Under the pieces are notes generated by a model. It ran no database searches. It worked only from the letters and a program-made list of their open reading frames with translations, and was not told the origin of the DNA. A stretch of DNA of 9,485 nt from an uncultured Bacteroidota bacterium (GTDB lineage Bacteria > Bacteroidota > Bacteroidia > Chitinophagales > Chitinophagaceae). Numbering within the stretch: position 1 is the first letter of the stretch; each line of letters begins with the position of its first letter. The position numbers and the translations under genes were made by a program. The stretch lies in NCBI GenBank assembly GCA_903906615.1, contig CAIVKT010000163.1, forward strand, positions 1-9,485, given 5' to 3'. Shown here piece after piece: positions 6,894 through 9,485 of the stretch.

Positions 6894-8366
6894 TTAAAAT
6901 TCTGTAGGAATATTTCCCATTGATTTTTCCAGGTCCACCTTGCTTTCCAGCACCTGGAACAAAGCGGTGAGGTAGCTGATCTGCGCTGTGATCAGGTCGT
7001 TTTCCGCCACGATCACATCAAGGTATGCCTTTATGCCTTCCCTGTATTGCAACCGCACTATATTATACACCTCCCGCGCCAGCTTCACATTGTCGCTTTG
7101 CGTTTGCAGAAAGTACAGGTTGCTTTTGTAGTTGGACATAGATTGCCTGTAATCCGCATAGATAGCCAGTTCCAGGTTCACCTCGTCCCAGTCTATACGC
7201 TGCTGCATCAGCTTCGATTTATGTATGTTCTCTATCCTGCGCAAGCCCGTGAAGATGGGAATATTCAACTGCAAGCCCCATAAGGAATAAGGATAGGCAG
7301 TGCCATAGAGATCAGAGAAGTGATTGTTCTCAAACTCGTAGTTGTAATCATAAAAAGCCGAAACAGAAGGCAGGAAGCCGAGTTGGTAGTAGGCTGTAGT
7401 TTCGCGCTGTATCCTTTTCTGCGTTTGCAGTTGCTGGTATTCTATGCGCTTCTCAAATTGCAGGGCAGCTACCGTATCAATGTATATATCCTGCATCATC
7501 TGCGCCGTATCAAATTGTATGGTGAATTTGCGGTCCGGCCTGTAACCCATGTATTCTTTCAGCACCGCATATTTCGACTGCACTGTTTCTTTGGAGGTCT
7601 TCAGTTGCGACAGGGTGTTATTGAGCGCTATTACAGCCTGCATATAATCTACCTTGTCTACAATGCCTGCCACATATTGGTTGTAGGTGTCCGATTTATT
7701 TTTTTCCAGGCGGGCGCTGTCGTCCCTGTAGGCATATATCTGTTCTATAGACAGCAGCATATCATAGAATGCCTTGCTGACCTCTGAAACCAAAGTTATT
7801 TTTACATTGGTCACATTCTGCCTGGCAGCCAGCGTATTCAGCTTTGCAGCCCGTACGGCCAGCAGCACATCTGTACTAAAAATGGTTTGGGTGGCTGCTA
7901 TGGCGGGAATAGAGGTATAGTAAGAGCCATTCTGTGTTACCTGCGGCGAGCCGCTGGCAGAGGTGATAACAGGTGTACCCTGGATATAGCCCGTGATACC
8001 GGCCGAACCTGTCACTTGTGGCAGCCAGTTAGATACCGCAATACCATTGTTGGTCTTGGCAATAGCCTCATCTATAAAAGACTGGTTAAGAGCGGGTTGG
8101 TGCTTGAGCGCATACCTGATGCAGTCGGTAAGGGTGTATACCTCGTTGCCATCGCTATTGGCTATGTCTCCTGCCTCGTTGGGTATTTTCGTTGTTTCTG
8201 GCCCACGCCTTACTTTAGCAGTATCAGCAAATGTTTGCAGGCTGTCTTCCCGGCCCAGGCTTTGATCCACAACAGCATGGCTACCCTGCCCCGGCGCTTG
8301 CTGCGCCCAGGTATGCAAAGAAAAAAGAAAAAGGAAACCCGTTAAGAAAACCTGGCGGTGCAGCAT
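6894..8366 (-). CDS. TolC-family outer membrane efflux protein
   Basis: Trimeric outer-membrane channel that forms the exit duct of the tripartite pump. The 490-residue protein starts at ATG 8366-8364 with a signal peptide (MLHRQVFLTG onwards) and a likely signal peptidase I site after TWA (residue 21). The first OEP repeat begins near 77 (YTLTDCIRYALKHQPAL), with long periplasmic helices to about 290. The second repeat starts near 300 and ends with the characteristic helix LQYREGIKAYLDVIVAENDL (439-458) followed by the QISYLTALF segment and a short tail. There is no cysteine at the mature N-terminus, so unlike OprM it is probably not a lipoprotein. A Gly/Pro/Asp-rich stretch of about 55 residues (22-76) before the first repeat looks disordered and is longer than in classical TolC. 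It is the first gene of the operon; in many RND operons the outer-membrane gene comes last or is elsewhere. The single cysteine is C82, in the first helix. Confidence 0.95.
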   Translation of the reverse strand: MLHRQVFLTGFLFLFSLHTWAQQAPGQGSHAVVDQSLGREDSLQTFADTAKVRRGPETTKIPNEAGDIANSDGNEVYTLTDCIRYALKHQPALNQSFIDEAIAKTNNGIAVSNWLPQVTGSAGITGYIQGTPVITSASGSPQVTQNGSYYTSIPAIAATQTIFSTDVLLAVRAAKLNTLAARQNVTNVKITLVSEVSKAFYDMLLSIEQIYAYRDDSARLEKNKSDTYNQYVAGIVDKVDYMQAVIALNNTLSQLKTSKETVQSKYAVLKEYMGYRPDRKFTIQFDTAQMMQDIYIDTVAALQFEKRIEYQQLQTQKRIQRETTAYYQLGFLPSVSAFYDYNYEFENNHFSDLYGTAYPYSLWGLQLNIPIFTGLRRIENIHKSKLMQQRIDWDEVNLELAIYADYRQSMSNYKSNLYFLQTQSDNVKLAREVYNIVRLQYREGIKAYLDVIVAENDLITAQISYLTALFQVLESKVDLEKSMGNIPTEF

Positions 8367-8423
8367 ATTGCCTGTAAGATTCTTTTACTGAAAGCTGATC
8401 AAAAACTAACTAAGCATAAGATC

Positions 8424-8437
8424 ATTACCTGCGTAAT
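8424..8437. promoter_or_regulatory. Small inverted repeat, possible operator of the efflux operon
   Basis: ATTAC-CTGC-GTAAT is a perfect inverted repeat with 5-base arms and a 4-base spacer. It lies just downstream of the candidate -7 box at 8446-8453, about where transcription would begin, a usual place for a repressor of the TetR or MarR type to block an efflux operon. No regulator gene is in the window, and arms this short occur by chance in AT-rich DNA, so the assignment is tentative. Confidence 0.25.
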
Positions 8438-8445
8438 AACCGTGC

Positions 8446-8453
8446 CAAAGATA
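8446..8453 (-). promoter_or_regulatory. Candidate Bacteroidota -7 box for the efflux operon
   Basis: Read on the minus strand this is TATCTTTG, an exact match to the TAnnTTTG -7 box used by the Bacteroidota primary sigma factor. It would start transcription near 8440 and leave a leader of about 75 bases before the outer-membrane factor ATG. No TTTG -33 element is found at the usual spacing (about 8473-8476), so the promoter would be weak or activator-dependent. Readthrough from the small lipoprotein gene is an alternative. Confidence 0.4.
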
Positions 8454-8543
8454 GTTTTAAAGCGAGCCACATACAGCAGTTGCTTTATTCTTTTTATTGA
8501 TAGCAGCAGGGCAAAGTGCCACCCATATGTAATGTGGTTATAA

Positions 8544-8756
8544 TCAATAGACAGTACACGTCCAAACCTCGCCAGGTAGTGTAGTATCGTAGGCGCTGCA
8601 CATTTTATTGGCGTTATCCTTGGTTTGGTTGCCGAGGTCTACGTTCTTTACCACGTTGTTATCGAAGGTGCAATGACAGTGGTATTCCTTCTTGCAGGAT
8701 GCAATGGAAATAACAGCTAAGAGCAGGATAATAACAGTACGTGTGGCCTTTTTCAT
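8544..8756 (-). CDS. Small cysteine-rich lipoprotein of unknown function
   Basis: A 70-residue protein with a basic start (MKKATR), a hydrophobic stretch and a lipobox (SIASC), so C21 should be lipidated; the mature part is only 50 residues. ATG at 8756-8754 is preferred over an in-frame TTG three codons upstream. After the lipid cysteine come KKEYHCHC (C27, C29), then C53 and C67 near the C-terminus: four cysteines besides the lipidated one, enough for two disulfides or a small metal site. An Asn/Asp/Lys-rich middle (residues 32-52) separates the pairs. I recall many Bacteroidota genomes having tiny lipoproteins of this pattern (lipobox, Lys-Lys, a CxC, a later Cys pair), but I cannot name a family or function. 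It is on the same strand as the efflux operon, 177 bases upstream, so a link to efflux is possible but not shown. Confidence 0.8.
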   Translation of the reverse strand: MKKATRTVIILLLAVISIASCKKEYHCHCTFDNNVVKNVDLGNQTKDNANKMCSAYDTTLPGEVWTCTVY

Positions 8757-8992
8757 CTTTGGCAATTATTTAGAATGAGAAGGCGAATTTAGTTTATTTA
8801 TCTTTTAAGAAGGAAATATTTATTATTATTTATTTCAAAAGAGCAAGGCAAACCACCCTGCGCAAGACAACCCCTACCCTAAAGTGCGCCATTATCTTAC
8901 CCTGTGCCGGCAATACTATATCTACAAGGGCAATAAGCCCCAATATCATCTTTCACCATTTGGCGTTAATTTTGCGGCCAGATATTCCACAC
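8757..8992. other. Divergent spacer between lipoprotein and acetyltransferase genes
   Basis: This 236-base spacer must hold promoters for both divergent genes. The left part (about 8765-8840) is very AT-rich, with runs of TTTATT, typical of promoter DNA upstream of the lipoprotein gene, but I could not place a clear TTTG/TAnnTTTG pair on the minus strand. The right part is GC-balanced and contains GGGC-AATAA-GCCC (8928-8940), a small 4-bp hairpin of unknown meaning. No plausible small gene was found. Confidence 0.5.
8967..8974 (+). promoter_or_regulatory. Candidate -7 box for the acetyltransferase gene
   Basis: TAATTTTG matches the Bacteroidota TAnnTTTG -7 consensus exactly. It lies 18 bases before the ATG at 8993, implying a very short leader of about a dozen bases. 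No TTTG is seen at the usual -33 distance; one closer upstream (8959-8962) is badly spaced. Confidence 0.35.
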
Positions 8993-9484
8993 ATGCTTTC
9001 TATAAAAAATGCCACTATAGCTGATATACCACTCATACGCACCCTTGCTATGGAGATATGGCCGCAAACCTATACCCCCATCATAGGCGTGGAGCAGGTA
9101 GCCTATATGCTGGGGCTGTTCTACTCGCCCGAGCAACTGAAGGCGCAGATAGAAGACCACCATACTTTCCTTATCTGCTATGACGATGCCCTGCCTGTGG
9201 CCTTTGCCTCCTATGCCGAAGCAGAGCCGGGAAAATACAAGCTGCACAAGCTATATATACTGCCCGACCAGCAAGGCAAGGGCATAGGTAAATTTCTTGT
9301 TGCGCATATTGTTGCCGACCTCAAAGCACGGGGCGCATCTACCCTCTTCCTGAATGTGAACCGATATAATATGTCCGCCAAAGCATTTTATGAGAAAGTG
9401 GGCTTCCGGCACGCGAAGGATGAGGACATACACATAGGTGAAGGGTACTACATGAATGACCATGTGCTGGAGTTGGATGTTTAA
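8993..9484 (+). CDS. GNAT-family N-acetyltransferase
   Basis: Cytoplasmic enzyme that transfers an acetyl group from acetyl-CoA to an amine on a small molecule or protein. The 163-residue protein begins at ATG 8993-8995 (MLSIKNATIADIPLIRTLA); an in-frame TTG at 8960 would add 11 residues but would overlap the likely promoter. The GNAT fold is evident: beta-1 IKNATIADI (4-12), helices with TY (26-27) and YSPEQL (44-49), beta-4 KLHKLYILPD (83-92), the acetyl-CoA pyrophosphate loop QGKGIG (94-99, fitting Q/R-x-x-G-x-G/A), and motif B NVNRYNMSAKAFYEKVGF (121-138), with Y133 in the usual position of the general acid. Its length, N-terminal helix region and C-terminal strand (YYMNDHVLEL) recall PaiA-like polyamine acetyltransferases, but substrate cannot be assigned. 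It is transcribed away from the efflux operon and stands alone in this window. The stop TAA is at 9482-9484. Confidence 0.93.
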   Translation: MLSIKNATIADIPLIRTLAMEIWPQTYTPIIGVEQVAYMLGLFYSPEQLKAQIEDHHTFLICYDDALPVAFASYAEAEPGKYKLHKLYILPDQQGKGIGKFLVAHIVADLKARGASTLFLNVNRYNMSAKAFYEKVGFRHAKDEDIHIGEGYYMNDHVLELDV

Positions 9485-9485
9485 T

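Noticed and set aside
8487..8543. Terminator for the small lipoprotein gene
   Set aside because: Only 4-bp stems such as GGCA-CTT-TGCC are present, without a proper T-tract. It may end elsewhere or read through into the efflux operon.
8966..9247. Minus-strand open frame opposite the acetyltransferase
   Set aside because: The plus strand has the full GNAT motif set. The opposite frame has odd composition and would occupy the acetyltransferase promoter.

Overview
The window is a stretch of a Bacteroidota chromosome, most likely from the Chitinophagaceae or a close relative. Three things suggest this: a lipobox followed by Lys-rich residues in two proteins, TAnnTTTG-type -7 promoter boxes with poor Shine-Dalgarno sequences, and frequent ATA isoleucine codons. 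No rRNA, tRNA, CRISPR array or transposase gene is visible. The family-level assignment is inference.

Most of the window (positions 1-8366, minus strand) is one multidrug-efflux operon of the RND (resistance-nodulation-division) type. In transcription order it holds a TolC-like outer-membrane factor (8366-6894), a periplasmic adaptor lipoprotein of the AcrA/MexA type (6876-5674), a complete AcrB/MexB-type inner-membrane pump, RND1 (5646-2305), and a second pump, RND2 (2098-1), which runs off the left edge after 699 codons. Gaps are 17, 27 and 206 bases. The pumps align without a single gap over the 699 visible residues and, by hand count, are identical at 522 of them (about 75%). Both keep the two transmembrane aspartates of the proton relay. 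Two complete, non-degenerate pump genes behind one adaptor and one outer-membrane factor recall the MdtABC arrangement, so a hetero-oligomeric pump is possible. The 206-base gap between the pumps carries a REP-like pair of small palindromes and a 9-base direct repeat.

Upstream of the operon on the same strand is a small cysteine-rich lipoprotein gene of unknown function (8756-8544), separated by 177 bases that contain a plausible operon promoter and a weak operator-like inverted repeat. A 236-base spacer then separates the lipoprotein gene from a divergently transcribed GNAT acetyltransferase gene (8993-9484), which ends one base before the window does.

I see no clearly unprecedented system. 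The points most worth following up are the paired RND paralogues with a drug-pocket difference (Phe versus Arg), the REP-like element inside the operon, the charged C-terminal tail of RND1, and the small cysteine-rich lipoprotein.
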